Source of the DNA: Petrosia ficiformis | Lineage: Eukaryota > Porifera > Demospongiae > Haplosclerida > Petrosiidae | Length of the DNA: 64,000 nucleotides | Direction: 5' to 3' | Assembly (NCBI GenBank): GCA_947044365.1 | Contig: OX345641.1 | Span: 3,633,460-3,697,459, forward strand | In this document: positions 47,083 to 58,313 of the stretch, one piece after another | Layout: each line of letters opens with the position of its first letter | How positions within the stretch are numbered: position 1 is the stretch's first letter | Translations under genes and position numbers: made by a program | The notes under the pieces: generated by a model | What the model was told of the DNA's origin: nothing | The model's database searches: none | What the model saw: only the letters and a program-made list of their open reading frames with translations

Positions 47083-47136
47083 TTCAGGAAGAGTCATTTG
47101 GAACAGTCACCTGTGTATATGGCACTATTCAAAGAG
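47083..47136 (+). other. Weak divergent exon candidate
   Basis: TTCTCTCCACAG precedes 54 bases reading FRKSHLEQSPVYMALFKE, followed by GTACAT. Splice context is good and the length is a multiple of three, but no partner exon was found between 46.8 and 48 kb. It could belong to a gene divergent from CEP97. Confidence 0.25.
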
Positions 47137-48080
47137 GTACATGTATAGTGCTTTGAGTAATAACAATACATTCAGTATATAGTACTGTATATAATCTCAT
47201 TGAAGCACCTTATGGGAATGTATAGTAAAACATGATTACTGATATAATTTTGTAGCTATTCCAAACTTCTGCGTGCATGGAAGTCTAAAAATCTAGACAT
47301 CTCAACAAGGAAGAATTGACACTCAATTTGAGGAAGACAGAAGGTTAGAATTGGAAAGTCAGAAGTTCAGAATGACTAGAAGTACACCAGTTGTTAATCA
47401 AAAAGAATGCAGTTAGTGAAACAAGTAAGTCTAAAATTACATGTTCTATCACACTGAAATGCATGGCTACAAACAAATCATTGTGCCAGGCGTACCATAA
47501 TTGACTATACAAAATGTCTGCACGTAAATAGCGAACATTTAATACTAAACTAATTATATATTTCTCATGTAATTGATTATGTCAATGTAAGCAAACATGT
47601 AAGTGTAATTATTTACATATACAAGTAGTGTGGAAATATTCAGTTAACAAAATACTGATAGAGAAGTGTTAGAAGAAATATTCATTGACGTTTATTCTCA
47701 TTTTTTAATAGTATGCTATTGACTATATAAGTAGTCACACCTCACCTTGTGTTAAAGCATTATGTAGTACTTCAGAATGGATTCATTGAGTTCAGTTGGG
47801 GTGTGCTTTAAATGGTTTTGCACATAAGCTAACTTCAAACTTTAAGTTAAATTAAAGCTTTAATTTTCACCTATAAATGTGAAAGGTCACTTGAAAACAG
47901 AAACCAATTGTCAGATTTTAAACAGACATTGCAAATGTCGCAATAATCTATGTAGCAATTTGCAGCATTGTAATTCAAAGATCGATCTTACAGTGTTTTT
48001 ATTAATAAATGTTACTTCCTTCCTCACAAGAAATAAATAAATAATTGGATGAAATAATAGGCTATATATTAGATTTTGAT
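47137..48080. other. Intergenic, nothing recognised
   Basis: AT-rich DNA between the CEP97 start and the remains of duplicated copy B (which begins near 48080 with TTCTGCCATTTTGTA shared with family I). No supported gene. Confidence 0.5.
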
Positions 48081-48644
48081 GAAATGCTTACCTTCACTAT
48101 TCTGCCATTTTGTATGAACCACACAACTAAATTAAATATCAAAGAGCAGCAATATTTGCTCTTCATGCCTGGCGAGGGAGGGGTTGGGGATCCTTCCAAA
48201 CAGTGACTGTTTAAAGGTAAGCATTCGGACAAATTTATTATGTTTTATATTTTCTGGAGGGGAAGCTGGGCCATTCAAAATGATTGGAAGTCTAAAAAAT
48301 ATTTCCAATTTATCATAGTACTTGACTAGTCTCGCAAACCAGACTAATACTTCACTGTATAATGTGTATGTACTTCAATAAAAATTAAGAGCATATGAAA
48401 ATATGTTGTTTAATTCACCATGGAAACAAACAAACATAATATGTTTGACAACAAAGTACATGTACATAATTATATGCAAATCTTAGTAACTACTTCAAAT
48501 TAGAGCTGTTTAACAAAATGAGTGGAATGACTAACTAAAACTAAATTGGATCAATGATACTTTAGTTAGTTAAATGAATTTTAGAAACATGATAAGTTCA
48601 AATAATATATAGTGGTCATCATTGTAATACTAAACAACTTTACT

Positions 48645-49746
48645 TAACATAATTATATTCAGAGGTGTGTGTTCAGGCCCATACTCTCTACACACCAATA
48701 TCATCATTAATAGTCTCATTCAATGTCTTAAGAAACCATGGTATGTTAGGATTAGTACAACAAGTAGACTCAAGTCCATTACAATTCTGTCCATCCCATA
48801 GTGGATTATCAACATAAAGAATTGAAGACCAAGGTGCAGCATTTAACAGTAGTAATCATTGCCAACAAAAGAAGTAGAAGTTGCAGAATTATCACTGTTA
48901 CATGGACAGCTGGATGAATAAAAGTATGTTTCAGTCAATCCTTCTGCATATGTCCATATGTGTTGACGAGGATTACTACCATATTTTATTGAAACACCAT
49001 CAACATAATATGAGTCAATGCCAATGCCTCCTGTGTTAAAAGCATCAGGTGAATTATACTTGTATCCTCTCACTTGTCTACATATTTCGGTGTAATTTAT
49101 ACGATAGGTAGAGAAGAAAGATGAGTTACAACCTGCTGATAAAGGATTAGGTTGTCCATAAACATCATGAGATATATTTATATATACTGCTTGTCTTAAT
49201 CGAGAGGGGCAAGTAATACCAGGTTCAGTCATGTTGAGGTAAGTCACTCTTGTCCATCCTCCCTCTTTATCATCCCCTCCATGTCAAGATAGACAGTGAC
49301 AATACTTCCATTAACCAGTGTGATATTGGAATATCCTGATGTAGCACTAGGATAAACTTGATGTATTTGTAGAACTGGAAACAAGAAGTTAAGTCAGAGA
49401 GACAAATAATGAACATAAGTCAGTTTCCATTTTCAATCTGGAAAGTGTTTTCAATATTACTGATGTTACAACAATGTTGTTCATATAGTGAGAGCTGACA
49501 TTGAATATTACAATCACTCATACATTAGTTATCCTCTCCACTGCTGACAGTAATTAAGTCGGTTTCCATTTTCAATCTTGAAAGTATTTCCAGTATTGTA
49601 ATGCTGGGATTTAGCATCAGGATTAGATTCATATATATCTGCACAGGAAGAGTTGTACAACTGGAAACAAGTGTTAGGTATGCTGGAGGGCGGACAAATG
49701 ATGAACGTAAGTCGGTTTCTTGTTTTATACTTGATAGTATTTCCAA
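48645..49746 (-). pseudogene. Broken third copy (B) of the secreted Cys-rich gene
   Basis: A 134-codon open stretch (49247-48843) keeps [28 protein letters not shown] and FVGNDYYC, then meets a stop directly after DYYC. Downstream pieces (CC, WDGQNC and KTLNET equivalents around 48700-48810) lie in another frame. Upstream, the CDM region (about 49255-49370) is out of frame. The N-terminal part is duplicated: about 49370-49560 and 49540-49746 both carry the cysteine-rich start. No signal peptide remains; satellite DNA begins where it should be. Former core cysteines are altered (for example the CGRPNP equivalent is YGQPNP). A decayed paralogue. Confidence 0.8.
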
Positions 49747-49769
49747 TATTAGACAATTATTGCAAGCAA

Positions 49770-52625
49770 AATACTGACAAGATTCTTGACAAGAATTATG
49801 TCTGAATCTTGACTAGAATCATGTCAGAATCTTGAAAAGATTCTTGTCATAATCTTGACAAGAATCATCTCAGAATTTTGACAAAATTCTTTTTAGAATC
49901 TTGACAAGAATCTTTGGTAATTCTTGGAAGCAAGACACTGACAAGATTCTGGACAAGAATTTCAGAATCGTGACAAGATTCTTGTCAGATTCTTGACAAG
50001 AATCATGTCAGAATCTTGGGTAATTCTTGCAAGCAAGACACAGACAAGATTCTTGACAAGAATCATGTCAGAATCTTGAAAAGATTTTTGTCATTATCTT
50101 GACAAGAATTATGTCAGAATCTTGGGTAATTCTTGCAAGCAAGACACTGACAAGATTCTTGACAAGAATCATGTCAGAATCTTGAAAGGATTCTTGTCTG
50201 AATCTTGGGTAATTCTTGCAAGCAAGACACTGACAAAATTCTAGACAAGAATCATGTCAGAATCTTGCAAAAATTCTTGTCAGAATCTTGACAAGAATGA
50301 TCTCAGCATCTTGGAAAGAATCTTGGGTAATTCTTGCTAGCAAGACCCTGACAAGATTGTTGACAAGAATCATGTCAGAATCATGACAAGAATCATGTCA
50401 GAATCATGACAAGGTTGATGTCAGAATCTTGACAAGAATCATGTCAGAATCTTGCGTAATTCTTGCAAGCAAGACACTGACATGATTCTTGACAACAATC
50501 ATGTCAGAATCTTGACAAGAATCATGTCAGAATCTTGACAAGAATCATGTCAGAATATTGACAGAAATCATGTCAGAATCTTGACAAGATTCAGGTCAGA
50601 ATCTTGACAAGAATCTTGACAGGATTTTGACAAGAATCATGTCAGAATCTTGAAAGGATTCTTGTCTGAATCTTGGGTAATTCTTGCAAGCAAGACACTG
50701 ACAAAATTCTAGACAAGAATCATGTCAGAATCTTGCAAAGATTCTTGTCAGAATCTTGACAAGAATGATCTCAGCATCTTGGAAAGAATCTTGTCAGAAT
50801 CTTGACAAGATTTTTGTCAGAATCTTGGGTAATTCTTGCTAGCAAGACCCTGACAAGATTGTTGACAAGAATCATGTCAGAATCATGACAAGAATCATGT
50901 CAGAATCATGACAAGGTTGATGTCAGAATCTTGACAAGAATCATGTCAGAATTTTGACAAGAATCATGTCAGAATATTGACAAAAATCATGTCAGAATCT
51001 TGACAAGATTCAGGTCAGAATCTTGACAAGAATCTTGACAGGATTTTGACAAGAATCATGTCAGAATCTTGAACAGAATCATGTCAGAATCTTGACAAGA
51101 ATCTTGTCAGAATCTTGGGTAATTCTTGCAAGCAAGACACTGACAAGATTCTAGACAAGAATCATGTCAGAATCTTGAAAAGAATCATGTCAGAATTTGA
51201 CAAGAATCATGTCAGAATATTGACAAAAATCATGTCAGAATCTTGACAATATTCAGGTCGGAATCTTGACAAGAATCTTGACAGGATTTTGACAAGAATC
51301 ATATCAGAATCTTGAACAGAATCATGTCAGAATCTTGCTTGCAAGAATTACGCAAGATTCTGACATGATTCTTGTCAAGAATTTTGTCAGTATCTTGCCA
51401 GAATCATGTCAGAATCTTGCGTAATTCTTGCAAGCAAGACACTGACAAGATTCTTGACAACAATCATGTCAGAATATTGACAAAAATCATGTCAGAATCT
51501 TGACAATATTCAGGTCGGAATCTTGACAAGAATCTTGACAGGATTTTGACAAGAATCATATCAGAATCTTGAACAGAATCATGTCAGAATCTTGCTTGCA
51601 AGAATTACGCAAGATTCTGACATGATTCTTGTCAAGAATCTTGTCAGTATCTTGCTTGCAAGAATCTTGTCAGAATCTTGGGTAATTCTTGCAAGCAAGA
51701 CACTGACAAGATTCTAGACAAGAATCATGTCAGAATCTTGAAAAGATTCTTGTCAGAATCTTGACAAGAATGATCTCAGCATCTTGGAAAGAATCTTGTC
51801 AGAATCTTGACAAGATTTTTGTCAGAATCTTGGGTAATTCTTGCTAGCAAGACCCTGACAAGGTTGTTGACAAGAATCATGTCAGAATCTTGACAAGAAT
51901 CATGTCAGAATTTGACAAGAATCATTTCAGAATCTTGACAGGAATCTTGTCAGAATCTTGGGTAGTTCTTGCAAGCAAGATACTGACAAGATTCTTGACA
52001 AGAATCATGTCAGAATCTTGAGTAATTCTTGCAAGCAAGACACTGACAAAATTCTTGACAACAATCATGTCAGAATATTGACAAAAATCATGTCAGAATC
52101 TTGACAATATTCAGGTCGGAATCTTGACAAGAATCTTGACAGGATTTTGACAAGAATCATATCAGAATCTTGAACAGAATCATGTCAGAATCTTGACAAG
52201 AATCTTGTCAGAATCTTGGGTAATTCTTGCAAGCAAGACACTGACAAGATTCTAGACAAGAATCATGTCAGAATCTTGAAAAGATTCTTGTCAGAATCTT
52301 GACAAGAATGATCTCAGCATCTTGGAAAGAATCTTGTCAGAATCTTGACAAGATTTTTGTCAGAATCTTGGGTAATTCTTGCTAGCAAGACCCTGACAAG
52401 GTTGTTGACAAGAATCATGTCAGAATCTTGACAAGAATCATGTCAGAATTTGACAAGAATCATTTCAGAATCTTGACAGGAATCTTGTCAGAATCTTGGG
52501 TAGTTCTTGCAAGAAAGACACTGACAAGTTTCTTGACAAGAATGATGTCAGAGTCTTGACAATAATCTTGTCAGAATCTGGACAAGAGTTATGTCAGAAT
52601 CTTGACTAGAATTGTCAGAATCTTG
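49770..52625. repeat. Satellite of about 23-bp near-palindromic units
   Basis: About 2.9 kb of GACAAGAATCATGTCAGAAT-type units. Many contain GACAAGAATCTTGTC, a 15-bp near-perfect palindrome. A longer period is visible: the block starting GGTAATTCTTGCAAGCAAG recurs at 51118, 51681 and 52219 (spacings 563 and 538 bp). Short inverted segments (GCTTGCAAGAATTACGCAAG at about 51335 and 51594) read opposite to the rest. There are no open reading frames. It lies exactly between the broken gene copy and the duplicated block. Confidence 0.9.
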
Positions 52626-52813
52626 AGCCTGTACCCATCACTGATATTATGTTTAAATGGGATAAACTTGAGAACTAAAAAAGATTAAAAACAATTACAA
52701 CATACATGCAGGAGGAGGGGCTGGGATATCTTACTCAACCCCCAAAGTGTTAGCTATTTTCTTAAAGATGAGTTTACATATATGTACATGTATACTACAT
52801 AACGTATAAATAA

Positions 52814-52844
<31 letters not shown>

Positions 52845-53121
52845 TCCCAAGTGGGAGCGAAGAGGGTAACGTTTTAGTGGATACCAGCTTCCTCAAGCTG
52901 CAAAGATCACACCCTTGTTCCGGCCTATCTATGCTGGACAAGTGACTGACTCCCTTCGGGGAGGTGGTACTCTTGGGTTTGCATCCCAATTGTGTCTTAC
53001 TGTAATGTTGTGACAATGAATACAGAGAGAAATATCTCTATGGAATTCAACTCATCACTAGATTATGTTGGAGATTATCATCATCGTCGTATATATATAA
53101 TTAGCTATATACAATTATATA

Positions 53122-53366
53122 TGTGACCTAATTTTCGAAAAGGGACCTTTACCCCCAAAATCAAATTCTAATTTTCAATCGCTTATCATTCCGCCATTTT
53201 GTACAGAAAGTAAATTTGGTATCTAACAAGCTTACTAACACCCCTTTCTGGATACCAAATTTCATTGACTTACTGTACAAAATGATGGAATGACGAGTGA
53301 TTGAAAGTAAGCATTTGATTATAATAATTTTGCGGAAGAGGATCACTTTTCGAAAATTAGGTCACA
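53122..53366. mobile_element. Foldback MITE family I, daughter-block copy
   Basis: TGTGACCTAATTTTCGAAAA to TTTTCGAAAATTAGGTCACA, 245 bp, colinear with 38950-39183 within the duplicated blocks. Confidence 0.8.
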
Positions 53367-54130
53367 TTTATATTTATATAATTATATGTACACACTTCTT
53401 CCCGAACAATCGGTCCATAACAAAGACCATTATAGTAATAGCTATAGTATTCAATGCTAATATGTTACTCAAGTATGGCAAGATGAGAAAGTATTAATAA
53501 ACATTTATCATTACTATTATTGTTTCATAATATCATTAATTTTAATTCAGAGAGATAGGTATAGAAGAAATTTAACAGATTAGTTCATTGGTAAAAATTA
53601 GAAACAAAAATAATAAAAAAACATTTCAACAAAATGAAAGAACATGTAGGGATATCAAAACCAAAAAAGCCCACGAACAAGATTGGGATGGTACCCTAGC
53701 TACAAAATTAAACTAACCACTTCATGTAACATATAATAAGTTGGTTTCTCTGTGTTTTCCTTTTCAGTTCCTGCTGAATAGTGAGTCTTTAAAGGTGAGT
53801 ATTTGGAGAAATGTATTTTTGGAGGGCAAACTCAGCCACTCAAAATGATTGAGAGACTAACAAATGTTGTCAACAAAAAAATATCATTATACTGAAAAAT
53901 GAAAAGACATTAAGAGCATATGAAAATATGTTGTTTAATTCACTATGGAAACAAACAAACATAATAATTATGTTTGACAACAAAATATGTAAATGTTTCT
54001 AAATACTACAAATTAGAGTCACTTAACAAAATGAAATTACATTAATAATACTTTAGTTAGTTAAATAAAACTGAAACAGTTTAGAATAGAAATATGGTAA
54101 GTAAGGCCATTATCGTCATACTCATCAACA

Positions 54131-55153
54131 TTACTTAATATATATTTCAATTATATCCAGAGGTGTGTCTTCCTTAGGTAGCCCACCATTACTACACACC
54201 CTCAACTCTATATCATCAGTAGTAGTTTCATTCAATGTCTTAAGAAACCATGGCATGTTAGGACTAGTACAACAAGTAGACTCAGGTCCATTACAATTCT
54301 GTCCATCCCATAGTGGATCATTCACATAAAGAATGTTTATAGCACCACTACTAACACCTGATTCACAATAGTAATCATTACCAACAAAAGGAGGAGGAGG
54401 AGATGCATAACTACCATTGTTACATGGACAACCTCTTGAATCTAGGCGTGTTTCAGTCACTCCTCCTGCATACGTCCATATGTGTTGACGAGGATTACTA
54501 CCATATGTTATTGAAACACCATCAACATAATATGATTCAATACTATTAGTACTATTAGTTGAAATTAATTGAAAGGCATCAGGTGTATGATACTGGTATC
54601 CTCTCACTCGTCCGCATACTTTGGTGTAATTTAGACTATAGATGGAAAAGAAGGTTGACCCACAACCTCCCGATGAAGGATTAAATCGTCCACAAACATG
54701 ATGATCGAGATTGTTATATCTTGTTTGTGTCAATCCAGATGGACAAGTACTACCAGGTTCAGTCATGTTGAGGTAATCCACTCTTGTCCATCCTCCCTCT
54801 TCATCACAGTTGATCCCCTCCATGTCACAATAGACAGTGACAATACTTCCATTAGTCAGTATGATATTGTAATATCCTGATGTAGCACTGGAATAAACTT
54901 GATGTATTTGTGGACAAGAATAATTGTAGACCTGGAAACAAGAAGTTGGTAGGTAGGAGGGACAAATGATGGAATTATGTAACTTTCCATTTTTAAACTT
55001 GATAGTATTTCCAATATTACCATGATTACAACAATGTTGTTCATATGGTGAGGGTTGACGTTTACTATTACAATCACTCATACAGTAGTTATCCTCTCCA
55101 TTACTGACAGTAATTAGTTCAGCAATCAGAACTACAAGTATTATAAGATACAT
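54131..55153 (-). CDS. Secreted Cys-rich protein with fibrinogen-like CDM motif (copy C)
   Basis: Single-exon gene of 340 residues, paralogous to the gene at 39999-41009 along its whole length. It has the signal peptide YLIILVVLIAELITV, then [94 protein letters not shown] and [22 protein letters not shown]. It differs by short insertions (STNSTNS near residue 200) and a variable stretch before DPLWDG. All cysteines of the core appear kept and the frame is open, so it is probably functional. It lies upstream of the CEP97 start in a 2.6-kb block copied from the CEP97 intron. Confidence 0.82.
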   Translation of the reverse strand: MYLIILVVLIAELITVSNGEDNYCMSDCNSKRQPSPYEQHCCNHGNIGNTIKFKNGKLHNSIICPSYLPTSCFQVYNYSCPQIHQVYSSATSGYYNIILTNGSIVTVYCDMEGINCDEEGGWTRVDYLNMTEPGSTCPSGLTQTRYNNLDHHVCGRFNPSSGGCGSTFFSIYSLNYTKVCGRVRGYQYHTPDAFQLISTNSTNSIESYYVDGVSITYGSNPRQHIWTYAGGVTETRLDSRGCPCNNGSYASPPPPFVGNDYYCESGVSSGAINILYVNDPLWDGQNCNGPESTCCTSPNMPWFLKTLNETTTDDIELRVCSNGGLPKEDTPLDIIEIYIK

Positions 55154-55190
55154 TATGAAGAATTATTGTGAAATTGATGAAGCTTTACCT

Positions 55191-55197
55191 ATTTATA
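55191..55197 (-). promoter_or_regulatory. TATA box of secreted gene copy C
   Basis: TATAAAT on the minus strand lies 38-44 nt above the ATG at 55153, matching the TATA position of copy A. The leader sequence next to the ATG (complement of TATGAAGAATTATTGTGAAA) is identical in both copies. Confidence 0.5.
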
Positions 55198-55726
55198 TAC
55201 ATACACATAATAGAAATAACTATATTCATGAATGTGATATGACAAGAAGTATGTCAATGTGACATGTACATACATACATACATGTAGGAGTACTTATAAT
55301 AGTATAAGTATATTGTACATGTACATGTATCCAATCTCCAATCAGTTTAGTGTATTCATTTCTTAACAGCATTGCTACACAAAATGCTTATAATAGTCAT
55401 GTAGTTATTATATATAATTATATGTGAATATTCCTACATGTATCACTGCAAAAGCAAACCTATACTAGTGTTACTACAGTTACAAGTATACTAATTGGTT
55501 GTGTAGGTTGTTATAGATACATACAATGTACATGCTAATGCAATTATCATCTGATATCTCATACTCTATGTCTCATTTGGAATACATAATTTATTCTACT
55601 ACAACTTTATAACATTTCATGTATGTGTCATGACAACAGCATGTGAGTATACATAACAAATCTATGCTACTCCTTACTATATAATAACAGGAGAGCGTGA
55701 ACCCTACTGATAATAGTTATTTTAAC

Positions 55727-55947
55727 CAGTGTTTTTGATACATTTTGAAGCAAGAACCAAATTGGCTCAACAATGGTTAGCGTGTGAGCCATTGGGAATA
55801 CATCTTGAGTCAATTAACAAAGAGTTAATACTGTTAGTGACAATAATTACCAATGCCATTTGGCTCAAAGAGAGAACTGTGCAGTATGTGCCAAATAAGA
55901 AGCTCATCGGGCCAATGGTGCACCATATGAGCTTATCAAAAACACTG
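55727..55947. mobile_element. MITE family A, best-preserved copy
   Basis: CAGTGTTTTTGATACATTTT and GAGCTTATCAAAAACACTG define the 14-bp inverted ends (CAGTGTTTTTGATA); 221 bp. Confidence 0.8.
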
Positions 55948-55951
55948 CCTG

Positions 55952-56314
55952 CGACTAAAGTATATATTTCTACCATGCTTGTAGTTAATTGACCAATGAA
56001 ATTGCTCAAAATGAGGTTAATAAATCTCATTTCAAACCTCCTGGAGAGATTCAATATTATATTGAAACCTCCCGGGATTATTTTCCCGGGATTGTATTAA
56101 AAATAATAATTTTGTCAGAGTTGTCAGTGATTTATTATAATGGTTTATAAATTACACATTAAAAGATTACTATAGTAATGAGTTATTGCACTAATAAATA
56201 ATTTAAATGCAGGTTTGGCATTGCTTCACTTATAGAAGTTGATGGTTACATTAGTTGTTAAAGAGAGTGAGTGATGCTTGTTCTTCATGATCCTGGCCAT
56301 CCACTAATTTAATC
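55952..56314. other. Intergenic, one short inverted repeat
   Basis: TTGAAACCTCCCGGGATTAT near 56063 contains the palindromic CCCGGGA, repeated as TTCCCGGGATT at 56083. Nothing else is recognised. Confidence 0.45.
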
Positions 56315-56545
56315 TTCTTATTTTGATGAATTAAGCGCACTTGAAACTTGCTGACATTGCTTCTCAGACACTCCTTTATAAGTACGCACTCCATCCAGGC
56401 TTAATGAACCAGTACAAGACATAATGAGTTGCTCTTCTACACCTGCCTGAAACAACTGTGTAGCTGTTGTCACCCACAGGGAATGATTTGTCTTATATCC
56501 AGACATGCCTGATTCTTGACACAACCGGGTTTTGAAGAGCTATTA
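56315..56545 (-). pseudogene. Tyrosine-recombinase C-terminal fragment (Crypton/ZMYM type)
   Basis: The minus strand reads SGYKTNHSLWVTTATQLFQA, then VEEQLIMSCTGSLSLDG and VRTYKGVSEKQ. This is the C-terminal catalytic box of the tyrosine recombinases spread by Cryptons and found in ZMYM/KIAA1958-like proteins. The family arginine of the HxxR box is W here and the TGH histidine is S, while the nucleophile-position Y (VRTYK) remains, so it cannot be active. The upstream part is cut off where the LTR element starts at 56552. Confidence 0.65.
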
Positions 56546-56551
56546 AATGAA

Positions 56552-57166
56552 TGTGGTAACCTGACAGTACTAGTTACAAGATAACAATACCCATTGTTCT
56601 ATTCATGTATTGTGTTAGCATCATGTGTTTTTACACACTGCAAAAACAGAATTGTTAAAATAACAAATGTATTGGTTAGTACAGTTGCAAGGTTTAACAA
56701 TTAGTTGTTTGTTCAGAATACATACATCTAATGCCATAGTTACATTTTACTAATTATATTAAAATATGTAAAAGATATATATGTACCAATTATAATCAAT
56801 TATCATGCCTAATATCTCATATTAGATGTACAAAGTAGGTTTGGAAACCCAAAGTAGTTTCATTAAAATATTTATCTGCTTCTTTGTATATCTAGATAGG
56901 GAAATTAAAATTGGAATTGTTGAATTATAACAACATATATATCACCATGCAGTCAACATGACCAATTAAAATACAATTTCCTTGCAACTGTACTAACCAA
57001 TAAATTAGTTATTTTAACAATTTTATTTTTGCAGTGCACTTAGGATCACATGTTTTGCATCTAAATTTGTCTAGAACATTCTATAGATTTTGTATATAAG
57101 TAAGCAGTGGTGTTCAGTTCAGTTAGTTATGTAAAGTTAATAAGTTTAATTAGTACAATTACTACA
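56552..57166 (+). repeat. 5' LTR of the Ty3/gypsy element, interrupted by a MITE
   Basis: Starts TGTGGTAACCTGACAGTA and ends ...ATTACTACA. The TATA box TGTATATAAG is at 57091, and 20-70 bases of leader follow. About 214 bp without the 401-bp insert at 56636-57036. The primer-binding side TGGCGACAGGAT begins at 57170. No second LTR is found to confirm the ends. Confidence 0.65.
56636..57036. mobile_element. 401-bp MITE inside the LTR
   Basis: CACTGCAAAAACAGAATTGT and AACAATTTTATTTTTGCAGTG, arms extending over about 57 bp to CTTGCAACTGTACTAACCAA. Confidence 0.8.
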
Positions 57167-57205
57167 AATTGGCGACAGGATTTTGAAACGTTCTCACGAA
57201 GAATC

Positions 57206-57721
57206 ATGTCATCTATGGGTAAAATTGAATCGTTCGACTCTACTCAAGAGACCTTTCCCCGTTATGTTAGACGAGTGAAGAATTTCTTTTCCGCAAATAG
57301 TGTAGCAGCAGATAAACAGAAATACGTTTTTCTGAATTCACTTGGTAGACAACATTATAATCTTCTGGCAAATATACTCAGCCCAGAGGAACCTGAGCAG
57401 AAAACCTTTGATGAACTCGTAGATGTATTAACCAAGCACTTCCAGCCGCCTACATCCGTTATTTCAGGACGCTACTCATTGCACTCCCTTTGTCAGGAAC
57501 CTGACGAAAGTATAGCTGATTTCGTGGTCAGCCTGAAAAAGCTGATTATTTGCTGTGAATACGATGCGGCCGTACAACAGACACTATTGAGAGACCGTTT
57601 TGTCAGTGGACTAGCTAATGAATCTACTAGAAAACAATTACTCACTAAAGACAATACTATTACCTTTGCTAGGGCTGTTGGAATTGCTACCAGTGTAGAG
57701 AAAGCATCAATTCAAGCATGA
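57206..57721 (+). pseudogene. gag: gag capsid region
   Basis: Open from ATG 57206 for 171 codons. It holds a retrotransposon-gag core (ESIADFVVSLKKLIICCEYD, RDRFVSGLANESTRKQLL). It ends at an in-frame TGA (57719-57721); the same frame reopens at 57725. The stop may be a mutation or, less likely, a readthrough site. Confidence 0.8.
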
Positions 57722-57724
57722 AAG

Positions 57725-58084
57725 ATGAAAACTGTGGATAACAAGCCCACAGTGCATCAAGAGAGAGGCAAGCAACACAACAGTTATTCGGTTCGTTCCC
57801 CTCCAGTCTGTCATAGATGTGGGGGGCCTCACTTAGCCCATGTATGTCATTTTATTCGTGAAACTTGTCGAGCATGTGGCAAAACTGGTCATATTGCTAA
57901 AGTGTGCCGAAGTAAACGTACAGAAGACAATACTAGTAGTTGTGGAGCAGAAAGCTGTAGATCAAATTCTCGAAATCAAACAAATCTACTCAAATTATCT
58001 GATACACCTGGTTCACCTTCTGTATCTTCTAACGACCCAAGATTGTCCACTGAATACCCTGTTCAATGTTGTCTCTGGATCTAA
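57725..58084 (+). pseudogene. gag: gag zinc-knuckle region
   Basis: CHRCGGPHLAHVC and CRACGKTGHIAKVC are two CX2CX4HX4C-type nucleic-acid-binding knuckles; the first has a slightly changed spacing. The frame closes at 58084 just where the protease frame begins. Confidence 0.8.
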
Positions 58085-58313
58085 GCCTATCTTCCTCTCT
58101 GTTATGATCAATAACTGCCCAATAACCATGGAATTAGATACTGGGGCATCAGTTTCTGTAATTAGTGAGTCTACCTTAAATTCAGTACTAAAGGATACTG
58201 GATCTATAGAACCAGCAGGTATTTGTCTACTCACATATATGGGGCAAGAACTACCAGTATTGGGTACTACCACAGGTATGCGTCACAGACAACTTCTCTA
58301 CCATTGGTTGTAG
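58085..58313 (+). pseudogene. pol: Retroviral-type aspartic protease region
   Basis: Shifted frame relative to gag. MELDTGASVSVISEST has the active-site D-T-G-A. The reading frame changes again near 58280, after which GDGASLFGRNWL, the typical post-protease motif, is in another frame. Confidence 0.75.

Larger units (their letters stand above)
52632..55245. repeat. Segmental duplication, daughter block with CEP97 exon 9 remnant
   Basis: Begins TACCCATCACTGATATTATG, a damaged copy of CEP97 exon 9, runs through its intron acceptor (AACTTGAGAACTAAAAAAG) and continues colinearly with 38293-41105 through secreted gene C. The exon remnant shows the direction of copying. Confidence 0.8.

Noticed and set aside
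57717..57724. Programmed stop-codon readthrough between gag parts
   Set aside because: Not excluded, but the element has many other stops and frame changes, so a simple mutation is more likely.
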